64,000 nt of DNA from positions 1,054,001 to 1,118,000 of the forward strand of contig NADL03000683.1 in assembly GCA_002205965.3 (NCBI GenBank). Direction: 5' to 3'. The translations under genes were made by a program, and so were the position numbers. Shown piece by piece: positions 21,023 to 31,173 of this stretch (positions within the stretch are counted from its first letter, which is position 1; the number at the start of each line of letters is the position of its first letter). The DNA comes from Kappaphycus alvarezii. Its lineage: Eukaryota > Rhodophyta > Florideophyceae > Gigartinales > Solieriaceae. Below the pieces are notes generated by a model. That model did not search any database. It saw only the letters and a program-made list of their open reading frames with translations, and was not told the origin of the DNA.

Positions 21023-21490
21023 TGTCGCCGCTGCTAGCCCAGATTGTAACTGTGGGGCCGTTTGTCAGTCCTCTTCCTAAAGCGCTCTGCAATGGCCGTG
21101 GTGCGAGCATTTATTTAACGTTTTCGAACTCCGATTGCATTAATCATATGCTGTGTACCTCTTGGCATATGGAAATTGTACAGCACCGTACGTACTGTAC
21201 ACTAGTACAGTTACTGCAGCTTCCATGCAGCATTGTCGTAGAGTAGACGAAATTGGATTGGATATTCATCAGAGTAGATGGAATTGTATTGGCTTGGCGT
21301 CAGGCCAATGAGATCAACAACATGATTCTGCACTACACCACTAAATAAATGTTCACCCGCGCACCTGCGCACCCGCGTCGCCTCGCACTTCGCTCGCTTT
21401 TGCTCTGGTTCCCACATCACTCAGTACCTACGAGTACGCGCCATACAGCTGATATCCGGACAATGGAACTAATCTGGAACAACGCCCTTA

Positions 21491-21560
21491 GAGAGCATCT
21501 CCACCGGCTCGGCCAACATTTTTTTTGATCATTGGCCCCAAATTTTTCTGCCCGCCAAGA
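21491..21560 (+). repeat. Possible left end of a PIF/Harbinger element
   Basis: GAGAGCATCTCCACCGGCTC follows a TTA at 21,488-21,490. A TTA/TAA target and a GAGCATCTCC-type start are known from PIF/Harbinger elements. Decayed Harbinger proteins follow downstream. No matching right end was found, so this is tentative. Confidence 0.3.
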
Positions 21561-21921
21561 AATAGCGCCAACCAAAACTTGAACCAAAACAATTGAACTG
21601 CCATTAACTGAAGACTATAAATCGCTTTTTTACCCCAGTTCAAGGTAGTGGAATCCATTTTGGTTCGAAGGGGGGAAATCCAGGCTATCGCTATTGCATG
21701 CAGCCGATCTCCGACACCATCAGCTAATCGATTCTAGTGCTCCCCCAACACTTTCTACATCTCTGCTCCACCGTAGCTTTACAGATTATCAGTCCCCATT
21801 ATATATCCTGCTTTAGTCCTCTTCGCTTTCGCTTCTGTAGTGACATACAGAAAGGAATACGCCAAGCCACGAAAAGATAAAAAAGGCGGCAAAACCTAAG
21901 ATTAATGCGATATTCAAGAGT

Positions 21922-22510
21922 ATGAAACTGCCCCGAGTTATTTTTACAGCTTTTGAGTTATCCTACAATATTTCAGCGTCAAAGACTGCAACATTGACCA
22001 GCATGAAGGCAAAAAAGAAGAAGGGAAGCGGAAAAGCGGAAACGAGTAAGGAAAACGTCATGGCCTTCCGTGCGTTTATCCGAACACCTAAAAGCGCACA
22101 ACATGGCGTCATCAAAATTTAGAGGTGTTCAAAGAACGCATAAAATAAATTTTCATCCGTATTCAGAAGGAAACGACCGGTGGTGGTCCCAAATATGAGC
22201 GCACTGGGTCTGCACTCTTTGAAAAGTACACAAAAGTGAAGAGAGAGTGTGTGGTATTTGAGGGCTTCTGACAACGCGTCTTGCTGACCCGTCGTACAGA
22301 GTGTCCGACTGACGAGCAGTTCCTTAACAACACGACTGCACTTTACAATAAAAGAGCTACTATATGAGAGTTGTACAAGACTTTTCAAAGATATATGATG
22401 CGTTGGGGAAACCATTCCCGTTCATGAATGTCACAAGTTTTTGCGCTCATCTCCTTTTTGGAAGCTTGTTATCGCAGCATCCGATTCTGCCGTTATCTAA
22501 AAATCTTTCC
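21922..22510 (+). pseudogene. Myb/SANT-like (NAM-associated type) Harbinger accessory protein, decayed
   Basis: Across several plus-strand frames the sequence reads ENVMAFRAFIRTPKSAQHGV, then KYERTGSALFEKYTKVKREC, CPTDEQFLNNTTALYNKRAT and, in another frame, LGKPFPFMNV, followed by LEACYRSIRF. A spaced 'YxKxKxEC ... ALYN ... GKxFPFM' pattern is typical of the Myb/SANT-like or NAM-associated proteins that accompany PIF/Harbinger transposases and help them bind DNA. At least four frame breaks or stops make it non-functional. A Harbinger transposase remnant lies convergently at 24,370-25,085, consistent with one old two-gene element. Confidence 0.4.
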
Positions 22511-22923
22511 GGAGTAACGATTATGCTCATAAATTATTTAAAATACCCTCACAGTAACCCCCCAGCAACCGTTACAAAGTATTTACACTGTAAAATACAT
22601 CAGTGCAACTTTTCCACTATACCCACGCACAAGTGTAAAACCCTAGATCATACCACTTTGAGCCAAAACAATGAAATGAAGCCATCGCGGGTATCTCGTG
22701 TGGTTCTTGAAACATTTCGAACTCTACAAATCGGCAATTACTTTATGCCTCCTTGCCAATTGGACCAATGGAACTTTGCATTGATGTTTAGTGTTGTAGG
22801 TATCACTGGGGCTACATGAGCCTTCACAACCTTGTCGTTTGATACCTCTAGCTAGGTTCCTTTTTTCTAGAATAACTTTAAATTCAGCACCGTTTGCTTA
22901 CAATTTATCTCTGCTCGTGTTGA

Positions 22924-23568
22924 GTACTTTTCGAAATAAACCCTGGTCTGATACTTCGGCCCGTTTACCGGAAGCATCACCCAACAGTTCAACCATCGAC
23001 TTCCTTTTGTGCGCTCAAAACCCCAAATACGGGCAATATCTCTGCAGGAAGCATCCCCGCTTCCATCTCTGAGAGAAATTCCAGTGAAAATGATGAAGAT
23101 CGTGCAGATTCATCCACACCGACACCACCTTCACAAGGAAGATTGTTTTCATGTACCGAGGAAGATCCCAGTGTAAGTTTTTCGAAATCATGCAAGCGTA
23201 GGAGTTTACTTGAGGCGTTTTCTGTCGAGGGAACCAGTCAAACGTTGAAGGAATAGTTTGTTGGAAAGTTACACATAATTGCACTTTTGGAAATAGAGGA
23301 GGATTTGCAAAGAAAGGAAAGCTGGTTGGATGGAGGCATTGGTAATAATCTCTTGAATAGTAAGGGCTGGCAAGAGGTAAACAAATCTGGGGACGGCCAG
23401 GCAGGAGGAGCGTCTTTACGAGATAGTATGGATTTAAAATCCACAGTAAGGAACGTTGGAGGAAAGAATGATTGTGAAGATCCAAAGGGACTCGCTCCAG
23501 AGATTGAGGAGGTGATAGCTGATGTTCATAGTGGACCAAAGAATAGAGTGTCTATACAGGGAGATTGA
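22924..23568 (+). pseudogene. Unassigned ORF with one in-frame TAG
   Basis: A single frame runs from 22,924 to 23,568 with only one stop, TAG at 23,254. Before it the peptide is Ser/Thr/Glu-rich (SIPASISERNSSENDEDRAD). After it comes ALLEIEEDLQRKESWLDGGI and a Gly/Asp-rich tail ending VSIQGD. No ATG is visible near the 5' end, so it may be an internal fragment. Position inside the presumed Harbinger element suggests a transposon gene, but the family is not recognised. A pseudogene or stop readthrough are both possible. Confidence 0.35.
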
Positions 23569-24369
23569 CTAGATGTCGGCGATGAAGGGCACCCGCGTCG
23601 AGATGAAACAAGGCTAGTTACTGCTTCTCCCCTGCGGATTTCAATAAGCGCATGTCCGTTATTGCCATGATTTAAGTATCACACTGTCATGATTGTTCAC
23701 AAATGGCATATTTTGTTCCCTATTCCGTCTTTTTCTCCTTCAAAAACCTTGCTCAAAGTTTTCCTTCCTTTATGGCACCTCTCACCGGTCACATTTAACA
23801 CAAAACACGATGCTAGTGAATGTTGATGTTTTAAAACAAGCACCTTTGCAGAAGAGAACATGAAAGACAACAAAACTTGGAAAGTGTTGATCACGAAACT
23901 AGAAAACCTACGCATCTGTACGTGGTCAGTAAAGCAACACAACTGTGTATCGACCCAAACCATCTAAGACTGCTTCAACAGTGGTAGTTAAATTATGCCC
24001 TCCTTTCCCGCACTCATTGCCCCGTAGCTGCCAATACTGCTCCAGTTACCGAGGCTCATCTACTGAATTTTCATGCCTTCATCTTTTTTGTCCGTTGTGG
24101 TTCTTAAGTAAACTTCATAGTTGAGATTTATCACGTCTGTTGGTGTCTGTTTTAACGTCGAATCATTCGTCTCCAATCAAAGACCTGATATGCATACCCA
24201 TTAAATTCTTCAGTCTTTTTGATCAATATTTGACCGAATACATCGTGTTACAGTCCTCTTCTACGTTGTGGCGGCATCAAGATCAACCCAGTTTATTGGG
24301 AGTGATATGCAGTGAGACTGTTCTCCGAACACCCCCCTGCACCATTAAATATATAGTTATCCTTCCATA
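23569..24369. other. No gene seen
   Basis: This is probably the eroded interior of the Harbinger-type element. No frame has a signature. Confidence 0.35.
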
Positions 24370-25085
24370 TTTCAACAACCACTTTGTGCATAATTACACA
24401 AACAGGCAAGACAAAGTTCACTTCTCTCTTGTGCCAAAAACGTGACGGCAATCTAATATTGCAAACTGAGAATTTAAAACTCCAAACACCATACGCAATT
24501 TCTCACGAATGCATGACGCATACTGAGCATTTTTTGTTCAGTTCTTTCGGAATCACTTATTGCGGGCACAATAAATTTATACCCTTGGTAGATTCCATCG
24601 GACAAAAATATCTATAGTTAAATGTTTCTCCACACACAGAGTAGGTCGGCAACACAGAGGGCATAGAGTTATTCATAATTTTCGCAAAATTAGACTTAAA
24701 TTAACAAATTTTAAGTCACTCAACATCCCAGGCAATCCAGAAAATAAACTCCAGACTCTCAAGTTGAGATCGGATAGCACTTCCATCCTTAAGCATGGAA
24801 ATTTATCTTTCCTAACTGTCATACCTTGCTCTGCTTTAGAAAAAGCTTTCTATGTACATGATATACAATCTAGACAACCGATAAAGTCTGTAAAAGCAAC
24901 GGCGGCAAACTAACGTTCAATCTTAAAACTATCAACAAAGTCAGGATATCGGAAGTAATCTTCTTCAAATACAGATAGAAAAGTCTCGTTAAACTCTTTT
25001 ACATATTTCATAGCGGTTGATTCTCCTATTTGTAGCGATTCTTCTAGTGCGTCAGCTCGTATTCCGTGGCCTATCAATGGTGAGC
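24370..25085 (-). pseudogene. PIF/Harbinger DDE transposase, decayed
   Basis: From 25,080 down, the minus strand reads GHGIRADALEESLQIGESTA then MKYVKEFNETFLSVFEEDYF. After one TAG comes FIGCLDCISCT (GCxDC is the first catalytic Asp region), then VLSDLNLRVWSLFSGLPGML. Further down are LSDGIYQGYKFIVPAISDSE and, in another frame, REKLRMVFGVLNSQFAIL. The last is the well-known 'ERxFGVLxxRF' block that contains the final catalytic Glu in intact enzymes; here that ER is deleted. This is the HARBI1/DDE_4 architecture, which targets TTA/TAA. At least three stops and two frameshifts are present. Confidence 0.7.
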
Positions 25086-25259
25086 TCCGGTCACCTTCAC
25101 CAGCGGTGATATTCTTTTCCGTCCAAAAGAATCACACCGCTCACCAGCAACCAAAGGCTGGATTTTTTGACACTACTTACAATATGAGGTTGAAAAGGTC
25201 TTTTGGAATTCAAAAGCGGCGTTCAAGTTATTCACTCAGGAAAAAACTTCCAATTATAA

Positions 25260-25320
25260 TTGGAAAAATATGGGATAGACCGGATATATCTTCCAAGAGT
25301 AAAACACCCAAACCTTCCCC
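25260..25320 (+). repeat. TIR-like repeat copy
   Basis: Near-identical to 10,783-10,846 and related to the TA-flanked TIR family (ends in TTCCCC). Confidence 0.65.
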
Positions 25321-26938
25321 ACACTTTTTATGAGCGATATCCTTCCCTTTTGATAGTAATTCTTTTAGTCTTCTCCTTTTATTTGATCTTTCTTTGCCCT
25401 AAATATATTTCTCCTTAATCAATATTTACACACATGATTTCGCCATAAATCACCCATTTTTAAGTGGTTTTCAATAAATCCCATTACTGGACCATTTTCG
25501 CCTACTTTTTTTGATCCAACGGGCCTGTCAATCTGAACCGTTTAGAGCTATTTAAACACGTCGGGTGCCGCCTAAACTTTATCTTCGTCCCTAAAACAAC
25601 AAAAAAATCGACAATTCACACCCCCTTGGCAGCTATCATGCACCGGCTCCCTCTTTCTCACCCCATTGCCAAAACCCGTCACCCTCGCCCCATCACCGTC
25701 CCTCCATTATTCTCTTCTGGACCAATCGAAGTAGAGGACTAACTCCATAAACAAACCAGAAAACGCTTGACGGAGCTGGTTACTCGTCAACTGGTGGAGA
25801 TCGAAGCACAGGAATCGGTAGGGGGTGACTCAGGGAGGAGGATAGTAAGGCAGGGGGGTGCTTCGAGGAGTGGGTGGCCCCCGAACTGGTCTACGTGATG
25901 GGAAAAGGCCGAGGACGAGTCCGGAGAGGAGGAAGAAGAAGAAGAAACCGGGAGGAAGAAGAGGAAGATGAGGAGTCCCCGGACGAAGAAGGAGACCTCA
26001 TACCGGGTCATATTAGAGAGGAAGGAATGAACTGGTTGGACAAGGTGGTCCCGGCCATGGACCTGGTTGGAGGGATTCATGTGAGCTGTATTCTTTGCAG
26101 GAAAGGGCGGACAATTTTGGGCCATCCGCGGGTATGTGTGGGATTACATGGGCACTTATGATGTCTTAAGGGAAGTGCTAGGTTCTGATCTAGAGGATGA
26201 AGATTTTGAGGAGTGGATTCATTTAGTTTCTTTCAAGTATCTTTTTTCAAACTCTTTGCGTCAACATGAAGTATTTTCCTACTTTTTGTGGCTCTTCTAG
26301 TAGTTTTAACGACATTCTAGTATGGGAAAAATGTCTATATAAGCTAGGTAAATTGCCTCCTCTATGAGACGGAAAGCAAGTTGGCGGACAACTTCAGGCC
26401 AAGTCCCAAATAGTGAGGGAGTTGAGAGTCAACTTCAGACCCAAGAACTTTCTTTACGCCAGTCGAAGAGCATAGGTGGTAGAGCCTGCCCCTTTAGAGT
26501 TGGCTACTAGAGCAGTCACTCATCTTTCACGCCCACTCCTTCTCCACCGCCCGTTCACGTCTACCATAGCACTTTAGTCGCTCACAACGACTCTCACCTC
26601 GGGTAGTTAGAGGTTCTCGTTTCCGTCGGCACCATTTTCACTCTATAAATATGTACATAATTGGGACGCCAGCGGTTTTCCTAATACTTCCCCTGAGATC
26701 TCCATCGGAAGTTACGACAATAAACATCCAACGTGCAGAAACGCGAGTAACTAAACAGCCATCAGCATCAGTGCCCTTTTGCTTGCCCACCATCCCCTTG
26801 ATCTCTATCTCTGGGGACTCTCAATGAGACCGCTTCTTTTTTCGGTAATGGAAAAGTCACTAAGGCAGACAGTATTGGCGCAGCAGAGAATTTTTCCGTT
26901 GGTGGAGAGTAGAAGGACATCACGAGTATCATTCCTAC
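25321..26938. other. No assigned gene; acidic coding-like patch
   Basis: A GA-rich patch at 25,900-25,990 encodes Arg/Glu runs in two plus-strand frames. The frame 25,874-26,161 is open but without a family signature and looks like low-complexity purine DNA. The remaining sequence shows nothing recognisable. Confidence 0.3.
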
Positions 26939-27145
26939 TCACTCACTGCTGTTACTGCTTCTTTTCTTCAATGCTGTGATCGATACCGTCGATATTCCAG
27001 TTGAATCAGCAGCACCGATACCTGAGGTACTGCTGGACCCGTGCTCCCGACGGAGCCTTCGAACCTCCGCTTCTAGCGCGATTCGTCTTCGCCTTTCCTC
27101 CCTATTCTCCGCTTCAAAGGCGATGAGTCGTCCCCTCTCCTCCAA
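26939..27145 (-). pseudogene. Coiled-coil C-terminal fragment, possibly Myb/NAM-like
   Basis: Minus-strand frame with LIAFEAENREERRRRIALEA, a strongly charged heptad-type helix, then a Ser/Thr/Gly tail. Just upstream in another frame lies TPKPLGDPKAMQRLSGKR. A 'P(I/L)GxKxA' block followed by an Arg/Glu helix is the usual C-terminus of NAM-associated Myb/SANT-like proteins. The rest of such a protein is not visible, so this is a fragment or chance low-complexity helix. Confidence 0.3.
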
Positions 27146-27244
27146 AACCCCTGCCTCTCCCCATCATTCTTCTTTTCTCTGTCAAAGCGCGTTTTCCCGA
27201 AAGGCGCTGCATCGCCTTTGGGTCACCGAGAGGCTTGGGTGTTA

Positions 27245-27918
27245 TCAAGTCGGAAGTCCAGCAAATAACAGGGATGCCATGTAAATCTGTATGCTCTCCT
27301 CCCAGTTGTCCTCTCGCTTGTAGTAACTTGATAGGCTTGACTTCTCTCGACGGGGATAGATGGCAGAGTACCCGTTTGGTGCACGAATGCTGACATTAAC
27401 TTCCATGACGGAGCCTGCGATGACTGTAGGGATACCAACTTGTTCGCCAAGGGGTGCGATATCGATTAGAATGTAGATTTCTATGCCGGAAAGGAAATTC
27501 TGTTAATATTTCACTTCCATATCTAGTCTGCGAGTTTCGGTACTTCTCACCTCAATCACTATGATACACTCGCCAAGTTTGAAGCCAAGGTAACTTCGAA
27601 TTTTGTAGGGCTGGGATGACCATCAATCTTGGCACGCTTGATCATGACATCACGAACGCGAACACTGAGGACTGGATCATCTTGATACTTAGATTGCTTT
27701 GTCCTGTAGACTTCCCTGTTCCTGCTGTTCTTCCTGACGCGACTGGAACGTCCACGGGGAGGCGAGCTAGAGAAAGAGGGGCCGGAATCCATGGCAAAAG
27801 GTTTCAACATCGACACCGGCACTGAAGTTTCAGTGAGAAAGGAGGACATCGATAATCTTCTGGTAGATGCATTTGCCGTCCGGCATGGCGGGCTGCAAGA
27901 TTTGAATGCTGTAGACAA
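27245..27918 (-). CDS. Possible two-exon gene, unknown function
   Basis: Upstream frame 27,918-27,559 is open (MDSGPSFSSSPPRGRSSRVR, then a basic stretch). Downstream, 27,499-27,245 is open and protein-like: GIEIYILIDIAPLGEQVGIP, then PRREKSSLSSYYKREDNWEE, ending MASLLFAGLPT. Between them 27,550-27,500 has GTGAG at one end and TATTAACAG at the other, a plausible 51-bp intron including a branch-like TTAAC. Joining there keeps KLGECIIVIE in frame with NFLSGIEIYI. However, the exon-1 frame that joins cleanly contains a stop about 20 codons upstream, so either a further intron or a frameshift is present. No family was recognised. Confidence 0.35.
27500..27550 (-). other. Candidate spliceosomal intron, 51 bp
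   Basis: On the minus strand it starts GTGAGAAGTA and ends ATATTAACAG. It is flanked by protein-like sequence on both sides. It is the only intron candidate I could define in the window. Confidence 0.35.
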
Positions 27919-28100
27919 CTTCGTATTGCTGTTAAGACGGTAACGTGCTCAGGATTTCTCAAGTGCAGGGTTTGAGATGAGGGTCCTCGACCTTCGGTGG
28001 GGGTGTCGTAGAGGTGTGTCAGAGATGAAGGAAGGGAGGTGAGGGTAGAGGAGACGTGGATTTGAGGCAGAATGAGGGCGTCGGAGTGTAGAGGCTGCAT

Positions 28101-28490
28101 GGGTGAGGTTGAGGGAGGATCCTGAGGAGTGCGGAGTGCGATGTTGATGTGTTCATGATGGATTTGGGCAACCGAGGGCGATTGAGGCGAAGCTAGGGAT
28201 ACTAGGGACCAAAATATGCAACCCCAAGTGTGGTCAAATGGCCCTTTTTGTAGCTACTAGTGGTTGTAATTTGTCACAGCAGAGTAGCTCCATGGCACCT
28301 TTAGTAGGACATATGCCGACATATACAGCTCTCTCCAAGGCACAAAAATTTTGGCATTAACCAAACAAACGCCTGGGGAACTCTACTTCGCACTGCACTT
28401 GAGCTCTTAAGATAAGAGGCGGATATGCGAATCATTGTCATGATTACACAGCCCAGTTCATTGAACGTACAATAAATGGTCAGCTTCATC
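28101..28490. other. No gene seen
   Basis: Short frames only. It may hold the promoter of the gene below 27,918. Confidence 0.3.
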
Positions 28491-28496
28491 CCCAGC

Positions 28497-28890
28497 TGCA
28501 TACCACTGCTACGCCCCCTGGCTGTATCCTACGTTGAATTACAGAAGCGACACTTGACTCTATAATTTGTATGAGTATTCCAGTTATGATTATTCTTTGT
28601 CCAGCTGCATCCTCCAGTTGCGATAATGAGGCGACTCTTGATTTCGTAATGTGTATGAGGATTTTACGTATGACTTTTTTCTGTCCGGCTGCACTACGAA
28701 AGCGACTGTTGATTCTTTAGTACGTATTAGGACTCTAGGTATGATTATTCTTTGTCTGGTTGCATCCTTCGGCTGCATTACGGAAACTATACTTAATTCT
28801 ATGATGGGCATGAGTCTTCTAGTTACCTTTGAGTTCCTGACTACCTCCTTCGGCTGCGTTCAAGAACCTTTGCAATATTCTATTCTTTTT
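28497..28890. repeat. Degenerate tandem repeat, unit about 71-88 bp, about 5 copies
   Basis: Units share TATGA(T/C)T-TTCTTTGTC, then GGCTGCAT, a (G/C)CGAC word, GATT/AATTCT and a TATGAG-type end. Starts lie near 28,497, 28,585, 28,669, 28,740 and 28,823. Unit length varies, and copies are well diverged. Confidence 0.65.
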
Positions 28891-29436
28891 ATGACAGATT
28901 AGGTCCGTTATTTTGACGCAAGCAATTTTTGGTCCATTGGTTGTGAAAATAAGGTACTGCTTTGATGTGTTTAGTGGGCCAATTTGTTTATGGAAATTTG
29001 GGAGCTTTGCAAGCAATTTGAGAATAGACTGAATGATTGTTTTTGTTCGGCAAATATTTTTCAACTTGCCCAAATGTTTTTTTCGAGGATTTTGCAAATG
29101 GACAAAGTGAAGCGGCGAGTAGTTGTAGAATGTAGTTCAGTTCAAAATTTCAGAGCATCGAGCAAATTCTAGGTAGTCAAGCCCCCAACTTGATCTTTTC
29201 ATTCACCAAACTTCCTCGGCGAAGTCATTTTTATGTTATGGTCCCAGTTCAACGCTTTCTCTATCTCTGGTTCCCGTATGTCACCCTGTGCTGATTCCCT
29301 GTTTCGCTTTGTTTGTCTCACCCTTTGAGTATGTCTCAGGTTTCTGACAGGCTATTAGAATAATCCAATTTCTTTTCCCATCGAAGTGATTCTACTTGCA
29401 ACTTTTAGTTGATGTTAAGACTTAGAATTTCAAATT

Positions 29437-29994
29437 TTGTTACTGAAGATCACTTCTACTTTTTGTGCCTACTCTTGCTGGGATGTAATAGACTCGAAAT
29501 TGGCCCTTGTGCCCCGAGGTCACAGGGCTGCACAGGTCAGGAATTTTACGTCGTCAAGGAGATCAACTGTGGAATCGATCGAAGTGCTCGAACCAGAAGA
29601 ACCGCTGCCGACGCCCGCGCTTCCCATATGCAGGGAAGGATAGAGAATCCCTCGTCAGTCAGTGCCTCTTGGAAAGCCAAAAAAGAAATTTCAACGCCTC
29701 TCGCCAAAGAAAGCTAAAGTCCTTACCGATCGAGTTGCGAAGAAAAAACTAGAGGCGAGGAGGATAGTGTCGCGGAGGAACAGGAGGTACTGCAGAATCT
29801 ACGACATTAGTTGCAAGAGATCTAATACGATCTACGATCGCATCAAGTCTAAGGTTCATAGAAATAGAAATGATAACAAAGCTAAGACCCCTAGATATAC
29901 AGTTTGGAATAAAGTTTTCCATTCCTCCGAGGTTCTGAAGCGACAAGAGAACGGGAAGGATCATTTAAAATTAGTTTTGCCTCAGAGTAGTTAA
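29437..29994 (+). pseudogene. Unassigned basic ORF with one in-frame TAG
   Basis: One frame is open for 186 codons apart from a TAG at 29,641. The N-terminal half has DSKLALVPRGHRAAQVRNFT and ends LPTPALPICREG. The C-terminal half is very basic (PLGKPKKKFQRLSPKKAKVL, RRIVSRRNRRYCRIYDI), as in a nucleic-acid-binding tail. It ends 190 bp before the copia-II gag fragment on the same strand. No family recognised. It could be the end of another element's gag or a dead host gene. Confidence 0.35.
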
Positions 29995-30186
29995 AGGGAC
30001 CTACTCATTCATTTAGAGCGGTGTCTTCGACCTTTGAATTAGTCTAAAGTTTCGTGTGCTATGTTTTTATAGAGTTGGGCTTGCCAATTCAAGGGACTAT
30101 CGGTACCCGGTTTGTAACCTTCGAAAAAAACACAAACACCTCTATATTATTGCAGTGAGTAGCGGATAGTTCAAGGAAGAGGGTTT

Positions 30187-30720
30187 ATGAATACCTCAAA
30201 GCTCACGGATGCCAAATTCCATGTGTGGAAACAGAAGATTCAGCTCTTTCTGGCCCTTTGGGATGTGAAAGAGTATATACCAGATGAAAATATTCCTGAA
30301 GGCGAACAGTCTTCCACATACAAGGCAAGGCAGCAAGAAGATCGAAAGGCCCGAACCATCATTTATCTGTCCCTGTCCTATGATCATTTGGATCACTTGA
30401 GGGATGCTGTCACCGCTAAAGAAATGTAGGGCACCTTTTCGGAAGTTTTAGAGCTTCGCACGTTACCTAATTAGTTTGAAGCACGGGGAGATTTCTGAAA
30501 AGTCACCATGCTGTACAATGATAACCTTTTGCCATATATAGGTCGTGTATGGCATATTGCAGCTCGCTTAAAGTCAATGGGAGTTGTTGATGATGACAAA
30601 GAGATGGCCATAGCTGTCTTCAACGGTCCACCACCTAGGTTTCAAAGTCTCATTGTTGCTCTTGACGCTCGGATATGAGGATAATATATTCCGATTTCTT
30701 ATGTAAAAAGTCTTCCAGTC
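30187..30720 (+). pseudogene. copia-II gag fragment
   Basis: From ATG 30,187 the frame reads MNTSKLTDAKFHVWKQKIQL, ALWDVKEYIP, TYKARQQEDRKARTIIYLSL and YDHLDHLRDAVTAKEM before a TAG at 30,427. Other frames continue VTMLYNDN, ARLKSMGVVDDDKEMAIAVF and GPPPRFQSLIVALDA. This is the typical start of a copia Gag (the 'F-WK-I' and 'A--I--SL' blocks), lacking the zinc knuckle. Pol is absent: a purine-rich tract and an LTR-like sequence follow. Probably an internally deleted element. Confidence 0.65.
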
Positions 30721-30731
30721 CAAGAGAAGTA

Positions 30732-30870
30732 ACTGATAGAGGGAAGGAGGAGATAGAACGAGGGAGATAGAGAACGAGAGAATGAGAGAAGGAGAGTGGG
30801 AGAGAGAGTGAGAGAGTGAGAGAGAGAGGAGTGAGGGACCAAAGAAGAGAGTTGAGAGGAGAGAAGGTTG
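30732..30870 (+). repeat. Purine (GA) microsatellite
   Basis: About 140 bp of imperfect GAGA/GGGAGA sequence separates the gag fragment from the LTR-like repeat. Confidence 0.75.
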
Positions 30871-31010
30871 TGAAGTACTTTATTCGGACAGAACATAGAG
30901 GGAGACCGGAGACTATGTAGACCTCGAGTCGAGTCGAATGGTGCTTCCGGACGACCGAAGGAAGTTTCCAGAAGCCATGTAGACGACGGTGGGAGGCTTG
31001 CCTTAAACCT

Positions 31011-31173
31011 GCTTGAGCTGATCTAAAGAAGATCAGCTCAAGCTTACAGCACTGTGCAGTGCATAAGCGTAACGGTCAAGTTCTAGGTTGTACAGTAAAC
31101 TACAGTAACATACTTATAAAAAGCCTCTTTGCTAGCTTTAAGCTGTCAGAGGAGGAAACAGAAGGTAATTGCA
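31011..31173 (+). repeat. copia-II LTR-like sequence with perfect tip hairpin
   Basis: The stretch CTTACAGCACTGTGCAGTGC and on to AGGTAATTGCA matches, in the opposite orientation, the last 155 bases of the window (63,845-64,000), which lie 5' of the second copia-II copy. A TATAAAAAGCC promoter-like box is at about 31,115. The tip is a perfect 14-bp hairpin, arms 31,011-31,024 and 31,030-31,043. I read it as the 3' LTR or solo LTR of the plus-strand element. Exact LTR borders are not proven. Confidence 0.55.

Noticed and set aside
25874-26161. Arg/Glu-rich ORF
   Set aside because: Looks like translation of a purine-rich tract; equally open in a second frame, with no homologous motif.
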